DNA of 64,000 nucleotides from Schizophyllum amplum (taxonomy: Eukaryota; Basidiomycota; Agaricomycetes; Agaricales; Schizophyllaceae), in the NCBI GenBank assembly GCA_007026445.1, contig VDMD01000020.1:62001-126000 (forward strand), read 5' to 3'. The notes under the pieces are model-generated. The model made no database searches. It was not told where the DNA came from and saw only the letters and a list, made by a program, of their open reading frames with translations. Of this stretch, positions 32,552-43,161 are shown one piece after another. The position numbers and the translations under genes were made by a program. Within the stretch, counting starts at the first letter, position 1; every line of letters begins with the position of its first letter.

Positions 32552-34116
32552 CGTGACGGACGGGGTGGGTTGCGAGCTAGAGACCTACCAAAAGGCTCTC
32601 GGCGCGTTCAGCGATGACGGGGGACGCGAAACGGAGAAAGTTTTGATTGGAATTTGTGGTTGTTGTTGGGGCGCCGGTCCGGGGGCCGGGCCTTGTTCTC
32701 GCCCCATGTTCGACTTTCGGGCTGACGCTCATCATTTCATGGTCAGCCAACAGTCAAACGTGCTTTCTGCGATGCTCTTGTTATGTGTGGTGCTCTCTTG
32801 ACCGTCCAGATGTGCCTTGTGGTTTCTCGTATCTGGTCGCCGGCGTCTACCGCTTTCTCGGTCTGAGTACCTCCCTCAAGTATTGCTGCAGCGACGCGAC
32901 ACTGAACATGGACATATACGAATGCTACTGCCCGTGTACTCGCCGCCAATTCCCGTCGCCGGGATGCCTCCGGCCTTTACTTGACCCTTTTAAGTCCCCA
33001 CGCCTCCCGACACCAGCGCCTTTGCTTCGAGATTCTACCTCCGTCACCCGCCCAGCGAGTACTCGGGCTGTAGAGCACGCGTCGTAGAGCTCAAGTGGTT
33101 AGGGCATCCATAACGCTCGTCATGCGCATAACCACTCTTCCAGAATAGTCTCAGCCGCCACTTCTCAGAACCAGCTTGTACTTCGAACCGTTGACTCAAC
33201 CGTCTGAGGCGGCTACCCTATGTAGATTGCAAAAATATCCGTCGCGCACAACGGTAATCTCCCGCACTTTGCCTAGTAAGTAGCTGCCATCTCGCCTCGC
33301 CCACTGCCTTCCCTCAACTCGCCTCCCTTTTCCTCACCTCTCCGTCGCCTCCCCTCTCCATCACCTCACCTCTCCGTCGCATCACTCCACCCATCGTCTC
33401 ACCCATCGTCTCACCCATCGCCTGACCACTCATCACGATCCACCAGCCCTTCCCCTCCCCCATACCTCCTTTCTCTCATCCCGTCATCAGCCAGGCAGCT
33501 CGGCGATGTTTCCAAGGTACCGTTGTTTTATCTGTCGATTAGGCGACGTCGTTGAACGCTTTACCTTCTCTCGCAACCCGTACATCCCACCGCAGTGCTC
33601 TACTTCCTCTCGCAATGCTTTAATTCCTCTCGCAACACACTTCCTCTCGCGGTGCTTCTCCGTCGCACGACGCTATATACGAAGTCGTGTAATTCGAAAT
33701 CTATTTCCCACCTCCAATCCCCGAACAGATGATCGGAGAACTGGCTTCTTTCTCTCGTGTTGTCTACACTTTGCGTTGTCCGTATCTCGCGATGCCTATA
33801 TCTCGCGTCAACTGCGTCTCGCGTTGACTGCATCTCACATCGACTGTGGCTCACATCGACTGTATCTCGCCGACTCGACCGTATTGCGCCTTATCCTCTG
33901 CAGACTGCAACAAACACTGGCCTTGAGCTAGCCCATTTAACGCCGAGCCCGATTTCTTGTCGAGACCGATTTCTTGTCTAGCAGCTAGCCGAGTAAATCC
34001 TTGGTTTGCCTGTCCCTCGTCCGCCTTGTTTGCGCCCCATCCGCCTCGCCCCCCCGCTCGACCCGCTTTGCTGCCCGCCCGCCCGTCTCGACCCGTTCCG
34101 TGCCCCCGCTCAACTC

Positions 34117-34182
34117 GCTTTGCGCCCCATTCCATTCTCTTTGCGCCCCGTTCCATTCTCTTTGCGCCCCGTTCCATTCTCT
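34117..34182. repeat. 21-bp minisatellite, about 3 copies
   Basis: The unit CTTTGCGCCCCGTTCCATTCT is repeated three times with one C/A change. Confidence 0.85.
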
Positions 34183-34284
34183 TCTCCTCGGATGAACGAG
34201 TCCCTTTGCACCGCCCTTCGCTCGCCGACCCCGTCTTGAACGTCCCGATATCCGTCAACGTCCCGATATCCGTAGCCATCCAGA

Positions 34285-34460
34285 TAAGCGCAGTGGCCTC
34301 AGAACCAAGCATAGTGGCCTCAGAATTAAGCATAGTGGCCTCGAAACCAAGCGCAGTGGCCTCGAAATCAAGCGCAGTGGTCTCGAAATCAAGCGCAGTG
34401 GTCTCGAAATCAAGCGCAGTGGTCTCAAAATCAAGCACAGTGGTCTCGTAACCAAGCACA
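34285..34460. repeat. 21-bp minisatellite, about 8 copies
   Basis: The unit AGCGCAGTGGTCTCGAAATCA varies at a few positions (CGC/CAT/CAC, CTC/CTT, GAAATC/AGAACC). On the minus strand it reads as a heptapeptide repeat (DFETTAL) within the 202-codon ORF 33851-34459. Confidence 0.88.
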
Positions 34461-34611
34461 GTGACCGGGGCCCGGGAAGTTGAGCATCAAATTATGGCCA
34501 TAAAGTGTGCAAGTCCGAAGATATATTGCAAAAAACGAAGGAAACGCATGCGCTTACCGGTGCCGCTCGTCGCGTATCGCCTCGTCTAACCCGCGACTCC
34601 TCCTTTCCAAC

Positions 34612-34725
34612 CCATAGCACTAGACAACCCATCGCAGAACACAACCCATCGCAGAACACAACCCATCGCAGAACAGAACCTATCGCAGAACACAACCCAT
34701 CGCAGAACACAACCCGTAGCAGAAG
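34612..34725. repeat. 17-bp minisatellite, about 6-7 copies
   Basis: The unit AACCCATCGCAGAACAC is repeated with small changes (AACCTATCGCAGAACAC, AACCCGTAGCAGAA). Confidence 0.85.
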
Positions 34726-35711
34726 GCTTTATGAACGCGAGAAGACCGGCTGAACGGCGGGTCGAAGGTAGGTTTTCCTGAACCTCTCCTCGTCTGCCGC
34801 ACTGCGCTGAGCGTTGGCAACCACCACACACTGAAGCATCACACAAAACGATACACTGAAGCATCACCCAAAACGATACATTCGAGCATCACACACAAAT
34901 CCATACAAACATCGTAAAGCACAAAATCATATACAGTAGCTTACCCCTTAACGAAACATGACCCCCCAACGAAACACGGGCTTCGCACACAGTGTATCTT
35001 TCTTAAAAATTCTGGAAAATTGAGTGTCGGTATATGGCATCTACAGACACCTACCTACAAGATATGGTGTCCATCGGGTCAGCAGAATCCGCTCGGTGGC
35101 GCGAAGAAGGCGGGAAGTCGCGCTGGCAGCGAGGGTCAAAATTTCCACATATATAATCCATTTGTGCCCAACGCAGATGTGTCACAACACCTCTATAGTT
35201 ATCTGAATGTGTCCAGCCGAGGTATTCCGAGCACATTCCGAGGCAACAGGCGCGTCCACAACGCATCGAATGTCGCCTCGCCGGTATTTCGGCCCGGATG
35301 TTTCGTTGAGGGGTACGTCGGCTTTACCCGCCTTCTACTTGACCCCCGTCGACGGACACCTTGCAGTCGCCCGTTCCGCTTGAAAATATTCACGACAGTA
35401 CTTTCAAGCACCTAGAATGCAGCTATCAACTTATCGAGATCAAAAACATACAGCCCGCCAGGAAAACTGGCAGATTACTTTTTCTGTTTCGCTAATGGGT
35501 AAGATACTGTATGGCACGTAAATTCACATCCCCCCCTTACCCCTCACCTCACTCACCTCCCCACCCTCACCACCCTCACCTCACCCTCACCCCCCTCCTA
35601 CAACCTCACCCCCCTCCTACAGGGGGGGGGGGGGGTTTCGTCCTTGCATCACAACTCCCCCCTCCTACAACCTCGCCGCCCTAAACGGGGCGGCCCAAAG
35701 TCTCGCCACCC

Positions 35712-38700
35712 TCACAACCTCGCCGCCCTCAACACATACTCCGACCTCCCCTTCTCCCTCGTCGCGCGCACCCTCTCCACATCCGCGCGGGACACGGGGC
35801 GGCAGATGTGCGCGTGGTTGTAGCCGAGTCTGATTTAGGGAGGGTTAGTAAAAGAGTGGTGAGGAGGGAGGGAAGGGGGGGTTAGTGAAGAGGGTTAAAG
35901 AGGAGGGGGCGAGTAAAGAGGAGGGGAAGGGGGGCGAGTAAAGGGAAGAGGGCGAGTAAAAAAGTGGTGAGAAGGGGAAGGGGGTGAGGGGAAGGGGGTG
36001 AGTAAAAGATAAGAAGGGGGAAGGGGAAGGGGAAGGGGAAGGGGAAGGGGAAGGGGAAGGGGAAGGGGAAGGGGAAGGGGAAGGGGAAGGGGAAGGGGAA
36101 GGGGAAGGGGAAGGGGAAGGGGAAGGGGAAGGGGAAGGGGGAGTGGGTTGGGAAGAGAGAAAAGGGTTAGGTATAGGAAAAGGGTTAGGTATAGGGAAAG
36201 GGGGCAAGGTGTGTCCGTGGGGGAGAGAGAGACAGGAGAGTCAGGTGAGGAGACAGAGACAGGAGAGGAGGGAGGGAAGGGGAAGGGCGGTGAGTTGCTT
36301 GTGATGGTGGGAAGAGAAAAAATGGGTAAGCCCAAAAAACGGAAGGACGACATCGACCTCGAAAACAAAATTTGGATTGACGTCGAGTCCCAAAAAGGAC
36401 GACATCAAAAGCCCAAAACCAAAGGGACGACATCAAAAGCCCAAAAACAAAAAAGGGACGACATCGAAAGCCCAAAACCAAGGGGACGACATCGAAAGCC
36501 CAAGCACCCGAAGGGATAACGTCCAGCCTCAAAGCCAAAAACCACCACTCACCTCCCCCTTCCATCCATCCCATCCTTCCCCTTCGCACCCTCCTTATAG
36601 AATTCCGGCCGCCTCAGGAGCGACACCACAACAGCCCCACCGAGTCCGATATTGTGCACGAGGCCGTATTTGCCACGGGGGTCGGCTGTTGGGAGGGAGG
36701 GGATTGTTAGCCAGTCAAACCAGTGGAAACGTCGGCGCCGTTTTTTGACCCTTCTTGGTCCTCTCGCCCTTCGCCCCCTCCCTTCCCCCCTCTCTCTCTT
36801 CATCGACCTCGCCCATTTCCCTCGCCCTTCACCTACACCCCTCCTCTTCCCTTCACCCCCCCTCCCCGCCCCCCCTCCACCCCCTCCACCCCTCCCCTCC
36901 TTCACCCCTCCGCTCCTTCCCCCTCCCCTGCCCATCCCCCACCTTCCCCTCCCCCCCTCCCTCGTCCCTCTTGCCCCCATCCACCGCCTTCCCTCCGCTC
37001 ACTCCTTCCTTCACCCTCGCACACAGCAACCCCCTCGCACACCCAACCCCCTCGCACGAAAAAAAAACACCCAACCAAAAAAACCCGTCCCCCTACAAAC
37101 CCCGCCCCGTCCCCCTCCAAAAAAAAAAACCAAAGAAAAAAAAAACACCACGCCACTCACCCCCCTCAAAAAGCCCCGGGGCCTGCATCGGCCCCGCCCA
37201 GCCGCGGAGTTGCACTATAGAGGAGAAGGGGGGTGGTCAGTGAGTGTTCGGGTGGAGAGGGAGGGGAATGGGGAGGGAGGTGTTATATGGACAGCGGTGT
37301 GGAAGGATTATACGGATAGGGGTGTGGAGGGCAGCGGTGTGGAAAAATTATACGGGCAGTGGTGTGGAAGGATTATACGGGCAGTGGTGTGGAAGGATTA
37401 TACGGACAGGGGACGAAGGACCGGACAAGAAAGGGGAGGCGAGGGAGGTAGGGGCGGATAGAGGAGGAGGGCAGAAGGTGCCACGATGGACAGAACGCGG
37501 CCACGATGGACAGAACGCGACCTGACGTGCAGGAAAACGCCCCTCCTTCCTCTACACCCCCTTTCCTCTCCTCCCCTCCTCCCCTTCCAAACCCCCTCTC
37601 CCCTCCTCCCCCTCCCCTCCTCCTCTCCTCTGCACCCCCTTTCCTCACCCCCTCCTCACCCCCTCTCACCCCCTTTCCTTACCCCTCCCCACAAAAACCT
37701 GCCAAAAACCAACCAAAAACCTGCCAAAACCCACCCACTAGCCACATAAAAAACCCACTCACTACAAATATAAAAACACATCCCCAGCCCCGTCGCGCCC
37801 AGCGGGTGCCCCTTCGCCTCGAGCCCGCCCGAGGGGTTGATGGTGTATTTGCCGGTGTGCTAGAGGGGGGGGGGTGTTAGTTAGTTAGGTGATGGATCAG
37901 CGGTTGAAAAGGGGGGGGGGGTGTTAGTTAGTTAGTATTGTAGTGGATGAGCGGTTGAATAGAGAGGAGGAGGAGGTGAGTTAGGTGATGGATGAGCGGT
38001 TGAAATGTATTGGGTGCGGGGTTAATATTTGGATTGGGGGAGAGGTGAGGGGGATGAGGGGGGGAGGGGGAAGGTAGAGTGGGGAAGGGGGAGGAGGGAA
38101 AGGGATGGAGGAGGAGGGGGAAGGGAAGAGGGAGAAGGAGGAGGAGGGGAGGAGGAGGAGGAGAAGGTGTGACGGCAAAACAGGTGTGGAGGCGAAAGAG
38201 GTGTGGAGGCGGGAGACGGCCCATATAGTCCGCCCAGTGTCCCATCCTCACAAGACGCCCAGTGTCCCGTCCTCACAAAACGCCCAGTGTCCCGTCATCA
38301 CAAGACGCACGGTGTCCCAGCCTCACAGAGCGCACGGTGTCCCGTCCTCACGAAAAAAACCCAAACCCAAAAGAAGAATCTGGCTCAAACCAAGCAAAGA
38401 ACAACAACCACTCACCGTAAAATCGCCCTTGTCGACCATGTCGCACGCCTTGCCGGGTGCGCAGAGGCCGAGGGCGTCGTAGGTGATGAGCTGAGGGGTG
38501 AAGGAGTTAGCGAGGTTGAAGGGGGTGCGTAGACGAGCGTTAGCGACGTAACGGGGCGGGGACAAAATGCATGCACGCCTGCTCACCTCATTCGACGCAA
38601 AGCAATCGTGCAACTCGACGACGCCGACCTCGTCGCGGGATGCGCCTGCGGCTTTGAAGACCTGCAAGGGGTGAGTACCGTACGACAGCAGAGTGATCAT

Positions 38701-39629
38701 TGCGCACCTTGTCCGCGCAGGCCTTGGTCATGCTGTAGCCGACGAGCTCCATGGCCGAGTCGGTTTCAAAGGTGGCAGGTCCGTCGGTAGTGAGGGCCTG
38801 CGCCACGATCTCGATGGCCTGATTTTCGAGTGCGTGGGCGCGAACAAAGTCCTCGGAGGCGACAATGCAGCATGCGGCGCCGTCGGAGGTGGGGCTGCAC
38901 ATGAACTTGGTGAGCGTGTTGGTGATGGGTGTGGCGTCCATGACCTGCGGACGATGAGCTACAGACAATAGGACAGCGTGTTGCATACCTGCTGCTCTGT
39001 CCATCCGTCACGGAACTGCGAGTATGGGTTCGCGAGCGAGTGCCTGTGGTTCTTGGCTGCGATCTTGGCGAGGTGGGACTTGTCGCCGCCGTACTTTTTA
39101 AAGTACTCGATGGCCGCATTGTCGAACTGGCGGGGGGCGTGGGGGCCGTGGTTGGTGCCGAGGGTTCCCTCAATCTCCTCATTGTGCGCATTGAAGAGGG
39201 CCATAGGGGACGGGCGGTCGGGGAACGCTGGGCCAATAGACCCAGGCTTCATGCGCTCAAAGCCAAGGGCGAGGGTGCATTCTGCAAGCCCTGACTTGAC
39301 CGCGTTGTTGCAGTGATAGAGAGCGGTGGAGCCTGTGCTGCAGTTGTTGTTCACGTTGGTGACGGGGATGCCGGTCATGCCCAGCGCGTACAGCGCGCGC
39401 TGGCCAGACGTAGAGTCACCGAAGCAGTAGCCGACGACGGCGCTCTCGACGGCGTCGTAGGTGATGCCCGCGTCCAGCAGGGCCTTGGTCGCCGCCTCGA
39501 GCCCCATGTCCTCCGTCGTCCGCGTCCCTCGCGGCTGTCTGCCGGTCAGCGCCGTCAACGTCGACTCGGGCCACGCACCTTGATGAACTGCGTGCAGCCG
39601 ACACCGATGATAAACGTCCGACGAGCCAT
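35712..39629 (-). CDS. SCPx-type peroxisomal thiolase (3-ketoacyl-CoA thiolase-like) with giant introns
   Basis: Thiolases of the SCPx/SCP2 group split 3-ketoacyl-CoA in peroxisomal beta-oxidation. Exons: 39629-39579, 39534-38989, 38944-38708, 38661-38587, 38490-38416, 37859-37763, 37214-37161, 36685-36553, 35829-35712; these total 1386 nt, 461 residues. Active-site blocks are [19 protein letters not shown] (Cys), [14 protein letters not shown], and [19 protein letters not shown] (His). The protein ends AARL; the last three residues, Ala-Arg-Leu, fit a type-1 peroxisomal targeting signal. No SCP2 sterol-carrier domain follows. The first four introns are 44, 44, 46 and 96 bp, but the last four are 556, 548, 475 and 723 bp and consist of purine/pyrimidine-biased tandem arrays. 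All junctions are consensus and in phase, so the gene seems functional. Confidence 0.92.
36009..36146. repeat. (GGGGAA)n array, about 22 copies, in thiolase intron 8
   Basis: A near-perfect hexamer run on the plus strand, that is (TTCCCC)n on the transcript. Impure related sequence continues on both sides (35830-36300). A second array (GACGACATCAAAAGCCCAAA-type unit, about 28 bp, 4-5 copies, 36395-36515) fills the rest of the intron. Confidence 0.92.
37275..37410. repeat. Tandem repeat GGTGTGGAAGGATTATACGG in thiolase intron 6
   Basis: About five copies of a roughly 25-bp unit (GTGGTGTGGAAGGATTATAC with variants). The remainder of the intron is C/T-rich. Confidence 0.75.
38230..38350. repeat. 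Tandem repeat of a 25-bp unit in thiolase intron 5
   Basis: Five copies of CGCCCAGTGTCCCGTCCTCA plus about 5 bp, next to a 200-bp purine-rich run (38030-38170). Confidence 0.8.
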
Positions 39630-39877
39630 CGCGATAGTCAAGAGCAGCAATCGCCTACTTCATGTACGACCATACCCGACATCTGCGGCCGCGGTCCCAT
39701 CCAACTTCTTTGCCTTCTCGCGCGCCTCACGCAGCCAGATCTGATCCACGCCTTCCACTTCATCAAGCCCGCCAAACCTTTCAGCCTGTTTGCTCGTCAG
39801 AGTCAAGTCCGAGTTGACGCGCACCAGACGCGCCTGCACTTCACGCCACCCGGCCCTTTCCCCAGTTCAAATTCCTC

Positions 39878-40377
39878 ATGACCTCCCCGGACCCCCAGCC
39901 TGGCCCCTACGTCCACCGCTGCATCCGCGCCGGCTACCCCATCACCCACGCCGAAGCCCTCCGCTGGGCAACCACCATCGCAGACGCAACCCACAGACCC
40001 CCTCCGGCAAACATCCACGATACTCTTCAAATCGTCTACCTCCTCGACATCATATTCTGCAAATACAACGACCTCGACTGTTTTCCCATCACCAACCCCA
40101 ACGATCCGGAAACTAATAAAAAGACGTGGATCGTGGCTACCACACCTCACCGCTGGGCATCCTTTCCACAAGCAGAAATCGACGAGAAGATTGGAAAGAA
40201 CAACGATTTCTGGACACCGTCGGTGCACTTGCCCGAGTCCGAGCTCGACATCGATGCAAAGGAGGCGCTGGAGAGGAAAGGCGTGTGCATATACGACTCT
40301 CACCATCTTCACCGCTCACAATCTATCCAGGCGTCACCCTCCAACCTTTCCACACCACATTCTGGAACGCACCGTGA
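39878..40377 (+). CDS. New small protein family, type A, member A1 (149 residues)
   Basis: Not recognised as any known family. Two exons, 39878-40280 and 40331-40377, give exactly 150 codons. Residues 1-12 are Pro-rich; then come RAGYPITHAEALRWATTIA, IVYLLDIIFCKYNDLDCFPI, NPNDPETNKKTWIVATTPHR, FPQAEIDEKIGKNNDFWTPS and ALERKG. Exon 2 supplies the conserved tail (VTLQPFHTTFWNAP). There is no signal peptide or membrane segment, so it is probably intracellular. The intron lies in the same place and phase as in A4 and the B genes, but its donor reads AAAG|GCGTGT, a GC-AG type or a mutated GT. If it is not spliced the frame runs on to 40549 with an unrelated tail. It is divergent from the thiolase with a 248-bp spacer. 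Confidence 0.75.
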
Positions 40378-41824
40378 TTGGCATCCATCTCGGGACTGGC
40401 TCGCATCCATCCCACGACGCGCTTGCGTCTCATCTCACGAAACACTCGCCTCAGTCCACCAATCCCAGTGTCTTTCCAAAACTGGTCGCTCGCCTTGTTC
40501 ACGCTCACCTTGCTTATTCACTCTCTCCTACCGCACTCGCTCTCTCTAAAGATGATGCCACTTACGCAAATTCCAATCAATCTGCTGTATAACGCGCGAT
40601 GTTGATTTCAACGTACCCGTGCCATCCACGCTATACCTCTCCGTCCACGCTATACCTCTCTGTCCACACTATACCTCTTCAGGCTACCCCCCCCCCCCCT
40701 CAATATCTCACATACCGCGTCATCATTACCGCAGTCGTCGCCGCATTTAAGCATGGGCTCCTTTTCCTGGCCAGCCCCCTTCTCCTTCCCCTTCCCCCTC
40801 CCCTCTCCTTCTTCTCACCCTCTCCTCGCCCCCTCCCCTCTCCTTCTTCTCACCCTCCCCTCGCCCCCTGCTCCTCTCCTTTCGCCTTTCCCGTTTCTCT
40901 TATGTTCGCCCTCTGCTCGTCATCCTCCTTCCCCCCTCGTCATCCTCCTTCCCCCCTCTCCTTCTCTCGCCCCCCTCCCTTTCTCGTCGCCCCCCTCCCT
41001 TTCTCTCGCCCCCTCCCTTTCTCGTCGCCCCCCTCCCTTTCTCTCGCCCCCCTCCCTTTCTCGTCGCCACCCTCCCTTGCTCTCCCCCCCTCCCTTGCTC
41101 TCGCCCCCTCCCTTGCTCTCGCCCCCCTCCCTTTCTCTCGGCCCCCTCCTCTTCTCCCCATCCTTCCTCAAAGTACTAATCTAAGGGCAGGTGTCGAGCA
41201 GGCTGGCACCGAGCGCGAGTCGAGCAGGCTGACACCGAGAACGGGTCGAGCAGGCTGACACCGAGCGCGAGTCGAGCAGGCTGACACCGAGAACGAATCG
41301 AGCAGGCTGGCACCGGGGCGGCAGTTCCATTACTTCAAGGACGCTGAACTCGGCCTTGATCAATCACATCCCGAGGGGGTCTCTGATGCCATGCTACAGA
41401 AGTGTTGATGCCATGCTACAGAAGTGTCGATGCCATGCTACAGCCTACAGGCTACAGGAGCGTTAGTGACCTCAACAGAGTCTGCAGAACGACTCGAGCT
41501 TCAGATCTCTACAGAACGAGCTACAGATCTCTGCAGAACGAGCTACAGATCTCTACAGAACGAGCTACAGATCTCTGCAGGACGACTCGAGCTTCAGATC
41601 TCTGCAGAACGAGCTACAAATTACTTACGTACAGAATACAGATATGATCTACAGAACGAGCTACAGAATAACTCACTCCATATCGAACGGTTCCGACGGA
41701 CCAGGACCGCGGCGACGGTTGTGCAAAGGTAGTAAGGCAGGATGCGTTCAAGAACCTGGATTGCGGGAGCGAGGAGCTTTCTGTCACGGGCACCAATCAC
41801 CGGCTGCCTTGGGAGACTAACCAA
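40378..41824. other. Low-complexity and tandem-repeat DNA of D1, no gene
   Basis: 40740-41170 is C/T-rich with repeats of CCCTCCCTTTCTCTCGCCCC. Long Pro/Ser/Leu-rich plus-frame ORFs and Glu/Arg/Gly-rich minus ORFs are side effects. 41190-41315 has about five 26-bp units (GTCGAGCAGGCTGACACCGA); 41385-41640 has 22-bp units (GATGCCATGCTACAGAAGTG and CTACAGATCTCTGCAGAACG). Confidence 0.75.
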
Positions 41825-42380
41825 TCACATATCCGGCGGCCAAAACACGGTTCGAAATTCTCCAAGCCTAACACCTATGTACGAGATGCGTAAGTCATCG
41901 TGCTGCATCATATGGAGGTCGCGCACCATGGCTCTCTAATTGCCTCTTCACTTCCCTGTCAGCTTCCCGCTCAGGCAGCTGTACCGGCGAATCCCAGGCA
42001 TATTTCAAGCCCTCCACTTCCTCGCGCGTAAAGTCTGCCCACTTCCTCGCGCGTAAAGTCTGCCCACTTCCTAGACGAAGTACCCAAGAGCCAGGAGTGT
42101 CTATGCGGAGGTGCGTGGGAGTCTGAGACCGGCATAATGTCAACGTCGTAGTCGACCAAAGCGTCCTCGATGTGTATCCAGATCATGCCGTTGTCGTCGA
42201 GGGAAGAGGGCCCTGGCATCTCTCTCGCAAGCGCGATGCGGGTCGCCCACTCGAAGCGCGATGCGGGTCGCCCACTCGAAGCGCGATGCGAGTCGCCCAC
42301 TCGAATGCGACATCGTGCGGGACACGGTATCCCGCGCGAATCATTCGGCTGTCCATGTCAGGTTCCGGGTCAGACGCGAT
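41825..42380 (-). pseudogene. Small family, type B, member B1 (decayed)
   Basis: The partner of A1 within D1, facing it. Conserved blocks: MIRAGYRVPHDVAFEWATRI, GMIWIHIEDALVDYDVDIM, HSWLLGTSSRKW, YAWDSPVQLPERE and, after the usual intron (GTGCGCGACC...TAG), the tail VRLGEFRTVFWPPDM ending at 41825. Three lesions are visible. The expected start codon is ATC (AGCATCGCGTCT where intact B5 has AGCATGGCCTCT). A 25-bp stretch (CGCGCGTAAAGTCTGCCCAC...) is duplicated in tandem and shifts the frame. A 23-bp stretch (GCGATGCGGGTCGCCCACTC...) near 42230-42300 is present about three times. It cannot encode the full protein. Confidence 0.8.
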
Positions 42381-42727
42381 GCTGTAAGGGCTTTACACAT
42401 GAGATAGGTACAGCCAGCCCAGTACAACGCAGCTCACTCGACGATTGGGCAACTCACTCGACGATCGGGCAGTTCACTCGACATAGAGGTGATGACGGCG
42501 GGTGTCAAGCCTCATACTAGCAAGCCTCCTCATACTAGCAAGCCTCAAGGCCTCGCGCAGGCCTTTGCACTCACGTAAGAAGGTCGTCCGGAGGCTTAGT
42601 ATGGCGTGAGCTGCCTCTCTCAGGATTCGATTTCCCTACGTGGCTCCCTCACTAGACCGTGGACTTCCTCACCAGACCAAGACCGCCCTCACCAGACCAG
42701 AGCCGCCATCACCAGAACCTTGACTCT

Positions 42728-43161
42728 CGTCAAACCTCGATCGCCATCTACCGGGTACCAAGTACCCTCGCCGAACACTCTGCAGTCTGGCTCTCTCGCC
42801 GAACACTCGGCCTCCCTCGCCGAACACTGGCACTCCACTTCCCCCAGCACAAAGCTCAATGTCTCTTCCTCGACTTCCCTCATCGAACTTTTCGACTTTG
42901 CGTGGCGGGATCTGAATCGGCCGGGTTGCACGTGACTTCCTTGTGACCAGTAATTATGTAAGCGGCACCGAACAACCAACTCTTCTCCTAAACCGTCACA
43001 AAGAAATTCCAATGCTATATTCCAGCAAAGATTACGCCGGAGATGTCAGATGTCCGGTGCGTGAAAACACTACTACCTAAGCCTCTCAAGGATTGCTAAT
43101 ATGACCCCCAAAACTTTGCGCTATATAGTTGCTTTTCCCCGACTTGCTGATCGCCGAACTC
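42728..43161. other. Intergenic, no gene seen
   Basis: CT-rich DNA with a recurring CTCGCCGAACACT motif (also at 45060-45150). Nothing else recognised. Confidence 0.5.

Larger units (their letters stand above)
32552..35711. other. 3.2-kb intergenic region rich in minisatellites, no supported gene
   Basis: Contains pyrimidine-rich stretches (33.28-33.5 kb), three minisatellite arrays listed separately, and AT-richer DNA at 34.75-35.5 kb. Open frames such as 33506-33931 (plus), 33851-34459 (minus) and 35020-35415 (plus) have no recognised domain; the minus one owes its length to in-frame repeats. A C-rich stretch with a run of about 13 G lies at 35520-35640. Confidence 0.55.
39795..42727. repeat. 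Segmental duplication, copy 1 (D1)
   Basis: This segment matches 49472-54738 over its length, allowing for a 0.6-kb deletion in the A-type gene and the 2965-bp transposon in copy 2. Shared features are the A1 upstream region (GCGCGCCTGCACTTCACG-like), the CCCTCC-rich stretch (40750-41170), the 26-bp GTCGAGCAGGCTGACACC repeats, the 22-bp CTACAGATCTCTGCAGAACG-type repeats and the B-type gene. Both copies end at CCAGAACCTTGACTCT. Confidence 0.85.

Noticed and set aside
33088..33160. tRNA-like stretch (AGCTCAAGTGGTTAGGGCA resembles a D-arm)
   Set aside because: No matching T-arm or acceptor stem; only an A-box-like segment is present.
33851..34459. 202-codon minus-strand ORF as a gene
   Set aside because: Its length comes from 21-bp repeats that keep the frame; no domain and no intron or start context.
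36009..36146. Interstitial telomere
   Set aside because: GGGGAA is not the TTAGGG-type telomere repeat expected in basidiomycetes, and the run lies inside a thiolase intron flanked by intact exons.
40599..41258. Pro/Ser/Leu-rich 219-codon ORF and its D2 counterpart at 49637-50521
   Set aside because: Both derive from CCCTCCCTTTCTC-type repeats; the opposite strand is equally open as Glu/Arg/Gly-rich ORFs.
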